Shown: positions 8,504 to 19,900, counted from the stretch's first letter. The stretch is 64,000 nucleotides of DNA from Halobacteriales archaeon QS_4_69_34 (GCA_003021045.1 PXRN01000009.1:1-64000); one strand, 5' to 3'. Notes: a model not told the origin generated them from the sequence alone. Made by a program: numbers and translations.

Positions 8504-8891
8504 GGTCGTCGCTTCCACCGCGACCGGGAAAGCGGTTCTGGCTGGCGAACCGGGGGTGTGGTGTCGCGAGGCTGGCTCGAAGCGCCGAACGAGCAGAGGG
8601 TTGGACGTTCGCGAACGAGGACAGCAACGATGCTCGGGGGACCCGGGCACAACTCGCCGGAGCGACCACTTCACTTTCGGTACCGACGGTTCGCCGTTAC
8701 TCCCGGACGATACGCCCCGACCGGACGGCCGCCGGCCGTGTCGTCACGGCACTCCGGACGGCGTGACGTCGATCGCTTCGTCGCGTCCGGCAGGAAGCCG
8801 GGGTCGCCGGGCAGGCTGGTGATCACGTCTCCCGCTCCTGACGCCGACGTCGATCGGCGACGTTCGCGGCGGCCCAGTCGGGGAAAGAGCC
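8504..8891. other. 388-bp divergent intergenic region
   Basis: It separates the GYD gene from the acyl-CoA ligase gene and must hold both promoters. Open frames across it are arginine-, serine- and proline-rich in all six frames, as expected of non-coding GC-rich DNA. I see no clear TATA box, repeat or RNA. Confidence 0.4.
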
Positions 8892-10601
8892 ATGACCCGT
8901 CGGGGCGATCGATACTACATGCCAGGAGGCAGCGACCAGACGCTGGGCTCGTTTCTGTGGCGTGCGGAGCGGATGTCCCCCGACACGGAGATCGTCTCGC
9001 GCACTCCGGAGGGGATCGAGCGCTACGAGTACGAGAAATACGGCGAGCGCGTCGCACGGCTCGGCCACGCGCTCGACGGGGCGGGCGTCGGGCAGGGCGA
9101 TCGCGTCGGTACGTTCTGCTGGAACCACCACCGCCACTTCGAGACGTACTTCGGGGTCCCGAACGTCGGCGCACAGCTCCACACGATCAACCCGCTCCTC
9201 CCCAACGAGCACATCGCGTACATCGTCGAGAACGCCGCGGACAGGGTGATCTTCGTCGATCCATCGCTCGCCGAGAAGCTCGCGGGCGCGGTCGCGGCCG
9301 AGGAGAGCGCGTTCGACTCGGTCGAGCAGTTCGTCCTGATGGCCCCGTCGGTCACCGAGGACCTCGACGGATCGGGTCTCGACCTCGTAGACTACGAGTC
9401 CTTTCTCGCCGACCACGAATCGAGCTACGAGTGGCCCGCGCTCTCGGGCGAGCAGCCCGCCGGAATGTGCTACACCTCCGGTACCACCGGCATGCCGAAA
9501 GGCGTCGAGTACACCCAGTCGATGCTCTGGGCGCACACGATGGCGACGCTCACCCCGCAGGGGCTCGGCATCGACGACACCGACGTAGTGATGCCCGTCG
9601 TGCCGATGTTCCACGTCAACGCGTGGGGGATGCCGTTCAGCGCCACCGCCGCGGGCGCGAAGCAGGTCTTCCCGGGACCCTCGCCCGACCCGGCCGACAT
9701 CGCCGGCCTGATCGAGAACGAAGGGGTGACGCTGACCGCGGGCGTCCCGACCGTCTGGTTCGGATTGTTGGAACATATGGAGGACAACGACGTGGACCTC
9801 TCGGCGCTCGAACGGGTCGTCATCGGGGGCAGCGCCGCGCCGCCATCGCTCATCCGGCAGTTCGACGAGCGCGGCGTCGAGGTGGTCCACGCGTGGGGCA
9901 TGACCGAGATGAGTCCCATCGGCTCGGTCGCCCACCTCAAAGCCGGCATGGAAGGCTGGGACGACGAGGACAGGTACGACAAACGCGCCAAGCAGGGGCT
10001 GATGGTCCCCGGACTGGAGTTCAAGGTGATCGACGAGGACGGTGCGGAGGTGCCGTGGGACGGCGAGGAGTTCGGCGAGCTGTGGGTGCGCGGGCCGTGG
10101 GTCACCACCGAGTACTTCGAGCGCCCCGAGGCCAACGCGGAGGAGTTCGTCGAGGCCCCGGGCGGGACGTGGCTCAAGACCGGCGACGTGGTCACCGTCG
10201 ACCCCGAGGGCTACATCCAGATCGTCGACCGCGAGAAGGACGTGATCAAGTCGGGCGGCGAGTGGATCTCCAGCGTGGAACTCGAAAACGCGCTGATGGC
10301 CCACGACGACGTCGCCGAGGCGACGGTCATCGGCATCCCCCACGAGCGCTGGCAGGAGCGCCCGGTCGCGTTCGTCGTGCCCGGCGGCAGCGCGGACGAG
10401 GACACGCTCGCCACGGAGCTCCTCGATATGATCGCCGACGAGTACCCGAAGTGGTGGGTGCCCGACGACGTGGAGTTCATCGAGGAGGTGCCAAAGACCG
10501 CCACGGGCAAGTTCTCGAAGAAAGACCTCCGCGAGGAGTACGCCGACGAGTCGCTCGTGGCGGGCGAAGCCCCCGAGGAGGCCGCGCCCGGGGACGGTTG
10601 A
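8892..10601 (+). CDS. Long-chain acyl-CoA synthetase (AMP-forming)
   Basis: This 569-aa adenylate-forming enzyme activates a carboxylic acid, probably a fatty acid, to its CoA thioester. It has the P-loop-like motif YTSGTTGMPKG at residues 194-204, the HAWGMTEMSP motif, the hinge region VDREKDVIKSGGEW and the catalytic lysine near the end in TATGKFSKKDLR. An alternative ATG at 8919 (MPGGSDQTL) aligns better with the family's N-terminus, so the first nine residues are uncertain. It lies upstream of an acyl-CoA dehydrogenase gene on the same strand, consistent with a fatty-acid degradation pair. Confidence 0.9.
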   Translation: MTRRGDRYYMPGGSDQTLGSFLWRAERMSPDTEIVSRTPEGIERYEYEKYGERVARLGHALDGAGVGQGDRVGTFCWNHHRHFETYFGVPNVGAQLHTINPLLPNEHIAYIVENAADRVIFVDPSLAEKLAGAVAAEESAFDSVEQFVLMAPSVTEDLDGSGLDLVDYESFLADHESSYEWPALSGEQPAGMCYTSGTTGMPKGVEYTQSMLWAHTMATLTPQGLGIDDTDVVMPVVPMFHVNAWGMPFSATAAGAKQVFPGPSPDPADIAGLIENEGVTLTAGVPTVWFGLLEHMEDNDVDLSALERVVIGGSAAPPSLIRQFDERGVEVVHAWGMTEMSPIGSVAHLKAGMEGWDDEDRYDKRAKQGLMVPGLEFKVIDEDGAEVPWDGEEFGELWVRGPWVTTEYFERPEANAEEFVEAPGGTWLKTGDVVTVDPEGYIQIVDREKDVIKSGGEWISSVELENALMAHDDVAEATVIGIPHERWQERPVAFVVPGGSADEDTLATELLDMIADEYPKWWVPDDVEFIEEVPKTATGKFSKKDLREEYADESLVAGEAPEEAAPGDG

Positions 10602-10755
10602 GGCGGGGTCAGGTGCACATCGGAGAGGTCTCCGAGCGACTCGTCCGGCGGGCGACGGTGGTCGCGGGTCCGAGGCGGTAGCCGTTACCGCCCCGTTCGG
10701 CCCCGCTGCCCGCCGCATACCCGAACTATTTGATGGTCGGGGACCGACACGGGGC

Positions 10756-11904
10756 ATGGAACTACTGGAGGAGTCGGTCGTCCCGGAGCACGCCCGCGAG
10801 GTCAAAGCCGAGGCCCGTGACTTCGCCGCGGAGCACGTCGCGCCGAACGCCGAGGAGTACTTCAGGAGCGGGGGGTATCCCTGGGAGGTCCTCGAAGCGG
10901 GTATGGACGCGGGGCTGGTCGCTCAGGACATCGGCGAGGAGTACGGCGGACGTGGCCTCTCCTTGCACGAGATCCTCGCCATCGCCGAGGAGGCCTACCG
11001 CGCCGACGCCGGCATCGGTCTCACGCTGATGCTCGCCTCTTTCGGCGCGGAGATCGTCGAGGAGTACGGCAGCGAGGCGCAAAAGGAGGCGTATCTCCGA
11101 CCCGTCGCCGAGAACGAGGCGATCACGGGCCTCGCGGTTTCGGAACCCGAGCGCGGCTCGGATCTGGCGGGGATGACCACCACCGCAGAGAAGGAAGGTG
11201 AGGAGTGGGTCATCGACGGCGAGAAGTACTGGATCGGCAACGGCGTCGAGGCCGACTGGGTGACCACCTACGTGAAGACCGGCGACGGCGAGGACAGGTA
11301 TGGAAACTACTCGATGCTGATCGTGCCGACCGACACCCCGGGCTACGAGGCCGAGCACATCCCCGAGAAGATGGCCATGCGCGCATCGAAGCAGGCCCAC
11401 ATCGAGTTCGACGACTGCCGGGTCCCCGAGGAGAACCTCGTCGGCGTCGAAGGCGCGGGGTTCTACATGCTCGCCGACTTCTTCAACCACGGCCGGATCG
11501 TCGTCGGCGGGCACGGCCTCGGGCTCGCGGCGGCCGCGATCGAGGAGGCGTGGGAGTTCGTCCACGGCCGCGAGGCCTTCGGCCGGGACATCTCGGCGTT
11601 TCAGGCCGTACAGCACGACCTCGCCGAGATGCGCCTCGACTTCGAGTCCGCCCGTGCGCTCAACTGGCGGGCCGCCGACAAGGTGGCGGCAGACGACCGG
11701 GCGGGCTTCTGGGCCGCGCTGGCGAAGACCAAATCCACGGAGGCGGCCGTCGACTGCGCCGAGCGCGCGATGCAACTGCACGGCGGCCGGTCGGTACTCG
11801 AAGAGCGCCGCATCTCCCGGGTCTACCGCGACGCCCGCATCCCGGTCATCTACGAGGGTGCGAACAACATCCAGCGCAACTTGATCTACAGCCAGCAGGG
11901 CTAG
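10756..11904 (+). CDS. Acyl-CoA dehydrogenase
   Basis: The 382-aa flavoprotein introduces the alpha-beta double bond into an acyl-CoA in beta-oxidation. Visible features are the N-terminal helical domain, the signature LAVSEPERGSDLAGM in the FAD-binding beta domain, and the C-terminal motif AMQLHGGRSVLEE followed by VIYEGANNIQRNL, in which E367 is at the position of the catalytic base of short/medium-chain enzymes. It follows the acyl-CoA ligase gene after a 154-base gap that contains an ACTATTTGATGG stretch about 25-30 bases before the ATG, so it may have its own promoter. Confidence 0.92.
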   Translation: MELLEESVVPEHAREVKAEARDFAAEHVAPNAEEYFRSGGYPWEVLEAGMDAGLVAQDIGEEYGGRGLSLHEILAIAEEAYRADAGIGLTLMLASFGAEIVEEYGSEAQKEAYLRPVAENEAITGLAVSEPERGSDLAGMTTTAEKEGEEWVIDGEKYWIGNGVEADWVTTYVKTGDGEDRYGNYSMLIVPTDTPGYEAEHIPEKMAMRASKQAHIEFDDCRVPEENLVGVEGAGFYMLADFFNHGRIVVGGHGLGLAAAAIEEAWEFVHGREAFGRDISAFQAVQHDLAEMRLDFESARALNWRAADKVAADDRAGFWAALAKTKSTEAAVDCAERAMQLHGGRSVLEERRISRVYRDARIPVIYEGANNIQRNLIYSQQG

Positions 11905-12090
11905 ACACCCACCTTTTCGAGGGGGTCCTCCATCGCTCGTGCCTGCGGCACTCGCTTCTCCGAACCCCCAGAAACCTGGAGGAAAAGGCCGCGAACTCCC
12001 TCCAGTGCTCGTCCGCTCGCGGGAGAAGCCTACCCGCGACTGCACCGCAGCGGCCGGCGGTGGCTGCCCGGCGACACTCCAGTTTCGCAC

Positions 12091-13374
12091 TCAGAACTCC
12101 TCGCGCAGGAACACGTCCTGTGGCGGAAACATCGCCCCGAGCAGCTCCCGCACGGCGTCCGTCCCGGCCGAGAGCTCGCCGGCGCGCACCGCGCGCTCGA
12201 CCGGGGAGTGTCCGACGTACAGCTGCGAAAGGGTATCGACGTCGATCGTCACATCCGGCGAATCGTCGCCGCTGCCCGCCCCCCGGCCCCCGATCTGCCG
12301 GCAGGTCGCTACCCCGTCGGCCACCTCGACGGCGAAGGTCCCGTCGTTCCAGTCCGCGAGCGAGTCCGACACCGCAATCGTGAGTCGGCCCTTGGCGTCC
12401 GGGGGGTAGGAGAGCGCTTCGAGGGCGGCGGGCACGTCCACGATACGGACCATCGCGCCGGGCCGCAGTTCGCACTCGATGGCTCGCGGGTCCTCGGCGA
12501 GGTCGAAGAGGAGCGGATTCCGCTCGGGGAAACCGCGGAATCGCACCCGCTCGACCTGCGAGTCGTGATAGCTGAGAAAGCGCAGCAGCTGGAGGTAGGC
12601 CTCGCGATCGACGAACGCGAGGTCCCGCGCGATCAGCTCCGTCTCGCCCTCGCCCTCCTCGATGAGTGAGACGACGTACCCCCGGAGCTCGCCGTTCTGC
12701 TCCCAGCCGTAGACCGCCGGGTCCCGGTCCCACCCCTCGAACACCCTGTACTGCCACCACTCCTCGGTGCGACGCATCCCGAGCGCATACCCCTCGTTGT
12801 GGGCGTCGAGTACCCGGTTCAGTTCGTCGTACTCGTCGGACGCGAGCTCCCGGAACGTTCCCCTTCCGTCGGTCGGCTCGGCCGCGAACGCGAGCGCCTC
12901 GGGGGGACAGTTATACCGGACGTAGCTTCCGGCACGTGCCCAGCCGTACCGCCGGTAGAAGCCGTACTCGAACGGCCACAGCGCCGAGAGGTGCTGGTCG
13001 CGCTCGCGGTACTCCCGGAGCGACTCGACGAGGAGGCGCTCGACCAGCCCCTGCCGGCGGTGCTCGGGGGGCGTCGCCACGGCCGACAGTCCCACCAGCG
13101 GGTGGTCGTCGCCGCGCAGCGCGACGGTGAACCAGTGGTGAGCGCAGACACACCGGAGGTCGCCCCCGGCGTCGCTTTCGCCGGTTTCGCCGGCCGCAGT
13201 CTCCGCATTCCCGGCGGACGCGAACAGCCCGCGGCGCGCACCGACGCGTGCGGGGCCCGGAAGGTCCTCGACGCGCTCGTAGCTCTCGGGGGTCTCGGCG
13301 GGCGCGAAGGCGTACTGGACGATGCCCCGGAACTCGTCGATCAGCTCGTCGGGGACCGGACGGTACTCGACCAT
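12091..13374 (-). CDS. Eis-like GNAT N-acetyltransferase with C-terminal sterol-carrier-like domain
   Basis: The 427-aa protein has the three-part Eis layout: an N-terminal GNAT domain with the acetyl-CoA loop in TPPEHRRQGLVERLL (about residues 100-115), a second degenerate GNAT domain starting near TFRELASDEYDEL, and a C-terminal SCP2-like domain. It ends in ...LREEF; in mycobacterial Eis the carboxylate of the last phenylalanine takes part in catalysis, and that terminal residue is kept here. Eis enzymes acetylate amines such as aminoglycosides; the haloarchaeal substrate is unknown. The stretch around residues 45-75 holds a low-complexity acidic insertion. Confidence 0.88.
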   Translation of the reverse strand: MVEYRPVPDELIDEFRGIVQYAFAPAETPESYERVEDLPGPARVGARRGLFASAGNAETAAGETGESDAGGDLRCVCAHHWFTVALRGDDHPLVGLSAVATPPEHRRQGLVERLLVESLREYRERDQHLSALWPFEYGFYRRYGWARAGSYVRYNCPPEALAFAAEPTDGRGTFRELASDEYDELNRVLDAHNEGYALGMRRTEEWWQYRVFEGWDRDPAVYGWEQNGELRGYVVSLIEEGEGETELIARDLAFVDREAYLQLLRFLSYHDSQVERVRFRGFPERNPLLFDLAEDPRAIECELRPGAMVRIVDVPAALEALSYPPDAKGRLTIAVSDSLADWNDGTFAVEVADGVATCRQIGGRGAGSGDDSPDVTIDVDTLSQLYVGHSPVERAVRAGELSAGTDAVRELLGAMFPPQDVFLREEF

Positions 13375-13444
13375 GCGCGGGTTCGGACCGCGGCGGGCAA
13401 ATAGGTGACCGATTTATGCCCCGTGCGCCCGAACACCACGGCGT

Positions 13445-14236
13445 ATGTCCGAGACGACCGTCCACGCCATCGACCGCGGACACATCGAGGCCGACCTGAA
13501 CTTCGCTGTCGATGGAAGCGTCGCCGCGACCCACAGCGATCCCGACCCCGATCTGGAGTACGTCGACTTCGCGGTCTGGAACCTCGTTATCGACGGCCCG
13601 GAGGCCACCGTGCTCTGGGATACGGGTTCACACCCCGAGGCGGGTGCAGGCTACTGGCCCGCGCCGCTGTACGAAGCGTTCGCGCACGTCGACGCCGACG
13701 AGCACGACCTCGAAGCCGACCTCGACGACGCGGGCTTCGACCTCGTGGACATCGATGCCGTAGTACAGAGCCACCTCCATCTCGATCACGCCGGCGGCCT
13801 GTATCACTTCGAGGGGACCGACACCCCGGTCTACGTCCACGAGCAGGAGGTGAAGTTCGCCTACTACAGCGCGAACACTCCGGAAGGGTCGATCGCCTAC
13901 GTGCCCGACGACTTCGACCGCGACCTCGATTGGGAGGTCGTTCACGACGAGCGCCAGCTCGCCGAAGGGTTCGAGCTGCTCCACCTGCCGGGCCACACGC
14001 CCGGGCTACTGGGCGCGCTAATCGAAACCGACGACGGCCCCCTCCTCGTCGCCGGCGACGAGTGTTTCGTTGAGGCCAACTACCGCGAGGAGCAGCCGAT
14101 GGGCGCGAGCCTGACGTGGGACTCGCGGGCGTGGCGCGAGAGCCTCCATCGCCTGAAGGACCTCGAACGCCGCCACGGCGCGGGCGTGATCTTCGGCCAC
14201 GAGCCCGATCAGTTCGAGGGGAGCGGGCACGAGTAA
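13445..14236 (+). CDS. Metallo-beta-lactamase fold hydrolase, AHL-lactonase type
   Basis: The 263-aa protein has the zinc-binding HLHLDHAGG motif (HxHxDH) around residue 115, followed by PGHTPG and AGDECF, giving the complete dinuclear metal site of the superfamily. The spacing and the DTGSHPE stretch near residue 60 are like the N-acyl homoserine lactonase branch, but lactonase activity cannot be assumed from this. It is divergent from the Eis-like gene with about 70 bases between starts. Confidence 0.82.
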   Translation: MSETTVHAIDRGHIEADLNFAVDGSVAATHSDPDPDLEYVDFAVWNLVIDGPEATVLWDTGSHPEAGAGYWPAPLYEAFAHVDADEHDLEADLDDAGFDLVDIDAVVQSHLHLDHAGGLYHFEGTDTPVYVHEQEVKFAYYSANTPEGSIAYVPDDFDRDLDWEVVHDERQLAEGFELLHLPGHTPGLLGALIETDDGPLLVAGDECFVEANYREEQPMGASLTWDSRAWRESLHRLKDLERRHGAGVIFGHEPDQFEGSGHE

Positions 14237-14874
14237 GGGGACGAGAACGCCCGAGTGTGGCGTCGGACGCCGGGACGACGGCTCGGGGCAGCCGAGGCGT
14301 AGCGGGTCGGTCCTCGGGCGGCTTCGGCGACCGGACCCGCTGTAACGAAAGGACGGGACCTCTCCACGGACCGTAAAGAACGACGCGTTTCATCACGGCG
14401 GGGCTAGATGCTCCACTCGGTCACGGGAGACCGTTACGCGGTTCACGAGCATCGGAACCGCGGCGAGTACCGACCCTCACGCCGAAACCGCTTTTCGTGT
14501 AGACGAAGCGAACTCGCGCGAGTGGGAATATGGGAATCGAAATAAACCATGAAAGATTGAAAGCGTGCATTTTTCTTCCCCCGATCTCTATGGGTTCGTA
14601 TGCAGATCGAACAGAGGCAACGACCCCCGTCGATTCGCGATCTGCCGGATTGCCGTTCGTCGGAGCGTCCCCGAGACTGGCGGCCGTAGCGGGCAGCCCA
14701 AGGAAAGATCACTCTTCGAGTACGTGCCGTCGCCAGTCGCCTCCGGTCACGAGTGCTCGTTCGCGGGCAGCTCCGACTGTCGGTCCGGGACCGACGGGAC
14801 CACACGACCGGAGACGCAGTTGGAACGAGCGCCCGGTGGGTCACACGAGAGATAGCCCGTAGGGGGGAACACCA
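14237..14874. other. 638-bp intergenic region with an AT-richer core
   Basis: It lies between the metallo-hydrolase and the antiporter. The section 14520-14600 is clearly AT-richer than the surroundings (stretches such as GGGAATATGGGAATCGAAAT). Open frames exist on both strands but are rich in arginine, serine and cysteine, unlike proteins of this genome. I recognise no gene. A strong Shine-Dalgarno-like run GTAGGGGGG lies just before the antiporter GTG. Confidence 0.4.
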
Positions 14875-16749
14875 GTGAGCGCCGCAACCGAGATCATCGT
14901 CCTCGTCGTCACGGTCATGGGTTTCGGCGTCGCTGCCCAGGTTCTCTCGGATCGGTTGGCGGTCCCCAGCGTTCTGTTCCTGATTTTGGCAGGAATCGGA
15001 GTGGGGCCCGAAGGGCTCGGTCTCGTCAACGCGGAGATCATCGGCGATGCGCTTCCGGCGATCGTCGGACTCAGCGTCGCTATTATCGTCTTCGAGGGAG
15101 CGTTTCACCTCAACCTCGAACGGCTGCGTGAGGCCCCTAACGAGACGGTTCGGCTCATCACCGTCGGCGCGTTGATCTCGTTGGTCGGAACCGCCGTCGC
15201 CGTTCGGTACGCGCTCGGAGCGTCGTGGGACATCGCGTTCCTGATCGGTTCGTTGCTGGTAGCGACTGGCCCGACGGTGATCACGCCGATCATGAACGTG
15301 GTCCCGGTCAGGGAACGGGTCGCGATGACGCTCGAAACCGAGGGCGTCGGCAACGACGTGACGGCCGCCATCCTCGCCATCGTGACGTTCGAGTACGTCG
15401 TGCTGGAAAACAACAGCGTCTTCACGCTCGTCTCTGAGTTCGCGCTCCGGTTTGCCGTCGGGATCGCCGTCGGGGTCGCTGTCGCCGCCGTCGTCTGGTA
15501 CGTATTACGGCACGTCGACCTGTCGGCGGAGAACGCACCGCAGAACGCCCGTCTTATCGTCCTCACCGCAGCGCTGGTGTCGTATGGGGTGGCCGAACTG
15601 ATCGCGGCGCAGGTCGGTGCCTCCGAGGCGGGGATCGCCGCGGTCGCCGTTGGCGGGTTCGCCCTCGGCAACACCGACATCCCCTACCGCGCCGACATCG
15701 AACAGTTCAAAGGCGACATCACGCTGTTGGTGCTGTCGTTCGTGTTCATCACGCTAGCATCGTTGCTCTCTATCAGTGATGTCCTGGCGCTGGGAATCGG
15801 CGGGCTCGGCGTCGTCGTCGCGGTTGCGTGCGTCGTTCGACCCGTGTTCGTTATGCTTTGTACGGTCGGCGACCGATTCACCCTTCGGGAGCGGATCTTC
15901 ATCAGCACGACCGGCCCCCGTGGAATCATTCCGGCAAGCATCGCGACGCTGTTCGCGCTCGAACTCCAGGCAAGCGATCCGGCGGCAGCGACGACGCTCG
16001 TCGGGACGGTCTTTCTCGTCATCCTCGCGACGGTCGTCGTCGAGGGCGGATTCGCACGACATATTGCACAGGCGCTGAACGTGATACCGATGCGTGTACT
16101 CGTCGTCGGTGCCGGACGGGTCGGGACCGCGCTCGCCGAGCGGCTGGAGGACCGCGGCGAGGAGGTCGTACTGATCGACACGAACAGCCAGGCTATCGAG
16201 ACGGCTCGGGACGCGGGATTTACCGTCAGACACGGCGACGGGACGGACGCGGACGTGCTGCGCGCGGCCGGCGCGGAGAACGCGAAGGTCATCGCCCCGG
16301 CGACCGGCGACGACGACGTGAACCTCCTCATCGGCCAACTCGCCAGGAACGCGTTCGACGTCGAGACCATCGTCGCCCGCGTGAACCAACCGGCCAACGT
16401 CGACGCGTTCGAGGATCTCGACATCGAGCCGATCCCCACGGGGATGTCGGTCGCGTGGGCGATGGACAACTTCGTCGAACGCCCGGCGATCGCCCACTGG
16501 ATGACGGAGCTCGACCGGACGGGTGACGTCCAGGAGATCGAGGTGACGGCCGACAACGTGGTGGGCGAGACGGTAGCCGAGCTCGGCGCCGAGCTCCCGG
16601 AGGACTGTCACCTCGCGCTCATCAGCCGGAACGAGAGCAACCGACTCCCTCACGCGGACGACGTACTCGAGAGGGGCGACCACATCACGTTCATCGGTCG
16701 GAAGGGAGCGGTCCGTGAGGCGATCGAACACTGTCACCCGGGACCGTGA
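14875..16749 (+). CDS. Cation:proton antiporter (CPA1/NhaP type) with C-terminal TrkA domain
   Basis: The 624-aa protein begins with about twelve hydrophobic segments (residues 5-400) containing the antiporter motifs LFLILAGIGVGPEG, VATGPTVITPIM and ETEGVGNDVTAA with the conserved acidic residues, then a Rossmann-type TrkA-N/RCK domain starting near residue 406 (LVVGAGRVGTALAERL) and a TrkA-C domain near residues 540-620. It should exchange Na+ or K+ for H+ under nucleotide-dependent control, for pH and ion balance in a high-salt cell. The start is a GTG preceded by a purine-rich ribosome-binding site. The downstream neighbour is convergent. Confidence 0.9.
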   Translation: MSAATEIIVLVVTVMGFGVAAQVLSDRLAVPSVLFLILAGIGVGPEGLGLVNAEIIGDALPAIVGLSVAIIVFEGAFHLNLERLREAPNETVRLITVGALISLVGTAVAVRYALGASWDIAFLIGSLLVATGPTVITPIMNVVPVRERVAMTLETEGVGNDVTAAILAIVTFEYVVLENNSVFTLVSEFALRFAVGIAVGVAVAAVVWYVLRHVDLSAENAPQNARLIVLTAALVSYGVAELIAAQVGASEAGIAAVAVGGFALGNTDIPYRADIEQFKGDITLLVLSFVFITLASLLSISDVLALGIGGLGVVVAVACVVRPVFVMLCTVGDRFTLRERIFISTTGPRGIIPASIATLFALELQASDPAAATTLVGTVFLVILATVVVEGGFARHIAQALNVIPMRVLVVGAGRVGTALAERLEDRGEEVVLIDTNSQAIETARDAGFTVRHGDGTDADVLRAAGAENAKVIAPATGDDDVNLLIGQLARNAFDVETIVARVNQPANVDAFEDLDIEPIPTGMSVAWAMDNFVERPAIAHWMTELDRTGDVQEIEVTADNVVGETVAELGAELPEDCHLALISRNESNRLPHADDVLERGDHITFIGRKGAVREAIEHCHPGP

Positions 16750-16966
16750 GCGTCCCCGAGCCCCCGACGCGGCTGGAGTCTTCGTTTTCCCGAGCGTCGC
16801 CGCTCGTCGATCGCCGGCGTCGACCCCGGGCGGCAGAGCCGAGCTCTCCCGCGACCGCTCCGTGACCATCAGGCTCGATTCGGGGACTGTCCGACGAACA
16901 GCGCGCTCCGAGAGCGCCCGTCGACCGCGGCGGACCCGATAGCCACCCGACGGAGCTCCGGCGGGG

Positions 16967-19900
16967 CTACCGCACGATCGCCTCGGCGAGCTTCTCGACC
17001 GGATGTGGCGGCTCCTGGTTTCCGCTGCCGTTCCCGTCCACGCCCGTCGCGTCCTCCCTGGCACCGGGGCGCTCGGCGAGCTGGGCGCGACAGGACGCCC
17101 CGGGCGCGACGACCGTCTCCCCGGAACTCGCCGCGACCTGCTCGTAGAGGATTCGCGCAATGGCCGTGCTCATCGAGCGGTGTTCGGCCTCGTAGCCGAA
17201 GCTCCCGGCCATGCCACAGCATCCGGAGTCGAGCGGGTCTACCTCGTAGCCCGCCCGGCGGAGGACGCCGACCGCGTGGTGGTCTTTCTTCGTGGCCTTC
17301 TGGTGGCAGTGGCCGTGGTAGGTGAGGCCTCCTGCGGGCGCGTCGAAATGGACGGACGCGTCGAGCCGGAACCGGTCGACGTACTCCATGATGCCGTAGG
17401 TGTTCGCCGCGACCGCCTCGACGTCGCTGCCGATGGCCCCCGAGCTGGCCTCCCGGGAACCCACGGCGCGAGTGCCGCCGTCCGCGGCCGCCTGCGGTCC
17501 GCCCTCGCCGGCCGCGACGGTACCCGACGGTTCGTCCGTGTCGCCGGCGAGCAGGTCGCGGTAGTCCGATTGGAGCATGACCGCGTCGGAGGGCTCGACG
17601 ACGACCACGTCCCAGCCCGCCCGCACCCGTGGCGCGAGCGCGGCGACGTTGTCCCTCGCTATTTCACGGGCCTCTCCGAGAAACCCCTTCGAGAAGGCGG
17701 GCCGGCCGCTGTCGCCGCAGTCCTCGGGAACGGCCACCCGGACGCCAGCGGCTTCGAGCGCGAAGACGGCCGCCCGTCCCGCTCTCGGATGGATGTAATT
17801 CGTGTACGTGTCGGGGAGCAGCAGGGCGCGTCGCTCGGCGTCGGTAGCCGAAACCCGGGGACCGCGCGCGTCGAACCACTCGGCGAACGAGCGGCGGCGA
17901 AACTCCGGCAGCGTCCGGTCGGCGGCGATCCCCACCGTCCGCTCCAGTAGCGCTCGCGCGCCGGGCACCCGCGGCAGCCAGTTCGAGACGGGCGCGAGTG
18001 CGCTTCCGACCGCCGAAACCGTCTCGACGTTCGCGAACAACCGGTCCCGGAGGCTCGCGCCGTGGCGGCGGTGGTGCTCATGGGTCAGTTCGGCTTTGAG
18101 CTTCGCCATGTCGACCTCGCTCGGGCAGTCGTGTGCACAGCCCTTACAGCCGATACAGAGGTCGAGCACCTCGGTCGTGAACTCGACGTCGAACTGTTCC
18201 CCGTCGGGGAGGTCGCCGCTCATCGCCTGTCGGAGCAGGTTCGCGCGCCCGCGGGTCGAAAGGGACTCCTCGTTCGCGGCACGGTAGGTCGGACACATCA
18301 CGCCGCCGGTCGTCCCCTGTGTGCCCCGACAGCCCCCACAGCCGTGACAGAGCTCGACCATCCCCTGGAAGCCGTTCTCGTTCTCCCAGCGTAGGGTGGG
18401 TTCGAAGCCGGCGTCGAAGGCGTAGTCGGGGTCGAAGCGCAGGTTCTCGGCGAGCGAGACGTCGCCACAGACCTGTCCGGGATTGAGCAGCCAGCCGGGA
18501 TCGAACGCCGTCTTGAGGTCCCGGAACACCCCGAGGAGATGCTCGCCGTAGCGCTTTTCATTCCAGCCCGTTCGCGCACGGCCGTCGCCGTGTTCGCCCG
18601 ATATCGCCCCGCCGTACTCGATCACGAGGTCCGTGGCGGCGTCGGCGATCGATGCCATCGCCTCCACGCCGTCGACGGTCTTGGTGTCGATCAGCGGGCG
18701 GACGTGAAGCACGCCGGGACCGGCGTGGGCGTAGAAGCTGGCGAACGTGTCGTGTGCGTCGAGGATCTCCCGGAAGCGCGCGACGTACTCCGGGAGGTCC
18801 GGGGCGGGCACGGCACAGTCCTCGACGAACGAGACGTGCTTTGCGTCGGTGGTCCGGGAGAGCAGGATCGGCAGCCCCGATTTCCGGAGCTTCCAGAAGC
18901 GTGCCCGGGTCTGGGCGTCGTGGGCCTCCATCGCCGCGCGAGCGCGGCGAGGCGCGCCGGTGGCGGCCGTGCCGTCGTCGGGATCGTCCCCGCTATCGAC
19001 GACGCCGTCGCTCGGCTCGATCTCGGGATCGGCGTCGGGCACGCGGTCGGCAAGGAGGTCGGCGATCTGCCGGCGACCGTGCTCGTCGCTCTCGGCGTAG
19101 AACTCGACGAGGAGGACCGAATCCGTCCCGTCGGGCAGCAGCCCCACGACGTCGGCGAACTCCTCGGTCTCGCGCGCCAGCGAGAGCAACACGTCGTCCA
19201 TCGCCTCGACCGCGGCGGGATCGTGGTCGAGGATCGGCTCGACGTCGGCCATCGCGTCGAGCAGGTCGTCGTAGGTCAGCAGGGCAACTGCCTTCGTCGC
19301 GGGAATCGGTTCGAGCGAGATCGTGGCCTCGGTGACGACCGCGAGGGTGCCCTCGCTGCCACAGAGCAGCCGCGCGAGGTTGACCATCCCCGATTTCGCG
19401 TCCTCGATTAGCACGTCGAGATTGTACCCCGAGACGTTGCGTTTCAGGTCGGGGTAGGCCGCCTCGATTGCCTCGCGCTTCTCGTCGACGATGCGCGCGA
19501 CTTCGGCGTAGATGCGGGGGAGCGGCGCCTCCGCGTCGGCGTCGGCCTCCGCGCGGAGCGTTTCGAGGTCGATCTCGCCGAGCTCCGCGACGGTGCCGTC
19601 GGCGAGGACGGCCTCGCAGGACTCGACGTAGGCGTCCGTTTTCCCGTAGACGAGCGAGTGTGCGCCCGTCGAGTCGTTGCCGATCGCGCCCCCGAGCGCG
19701 CTCTTGTCCGCCCACGCCGGATCGGGCGCGAACTTCAGGCCGTGGGGCGCGAGCGCCTCGTCGATCTCGCCGAGGATCGCCCCGGACTGGGCGCGCGCGA
19801 GGCCGACTTCGCGGTCCACGTCAAGGAGACCGTCCATGTACCGGGTGAAATCGAGCACGACCGCCTCGTTGACCGCCTGCCCCGCGAGGCTCGTCCCGCC

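Noticed and set aside
8823..10805. Long minus-strand ORF (660 codons)
   Set aside because: It is the shadow of the acyl-CoA ligase gene on the plus strand.
14565..14855. 96-codon ORF upstream of the antiporter
   Set aside because: Serine-, arginine- and cysteine-rich composition and no motif; probably non-coding.
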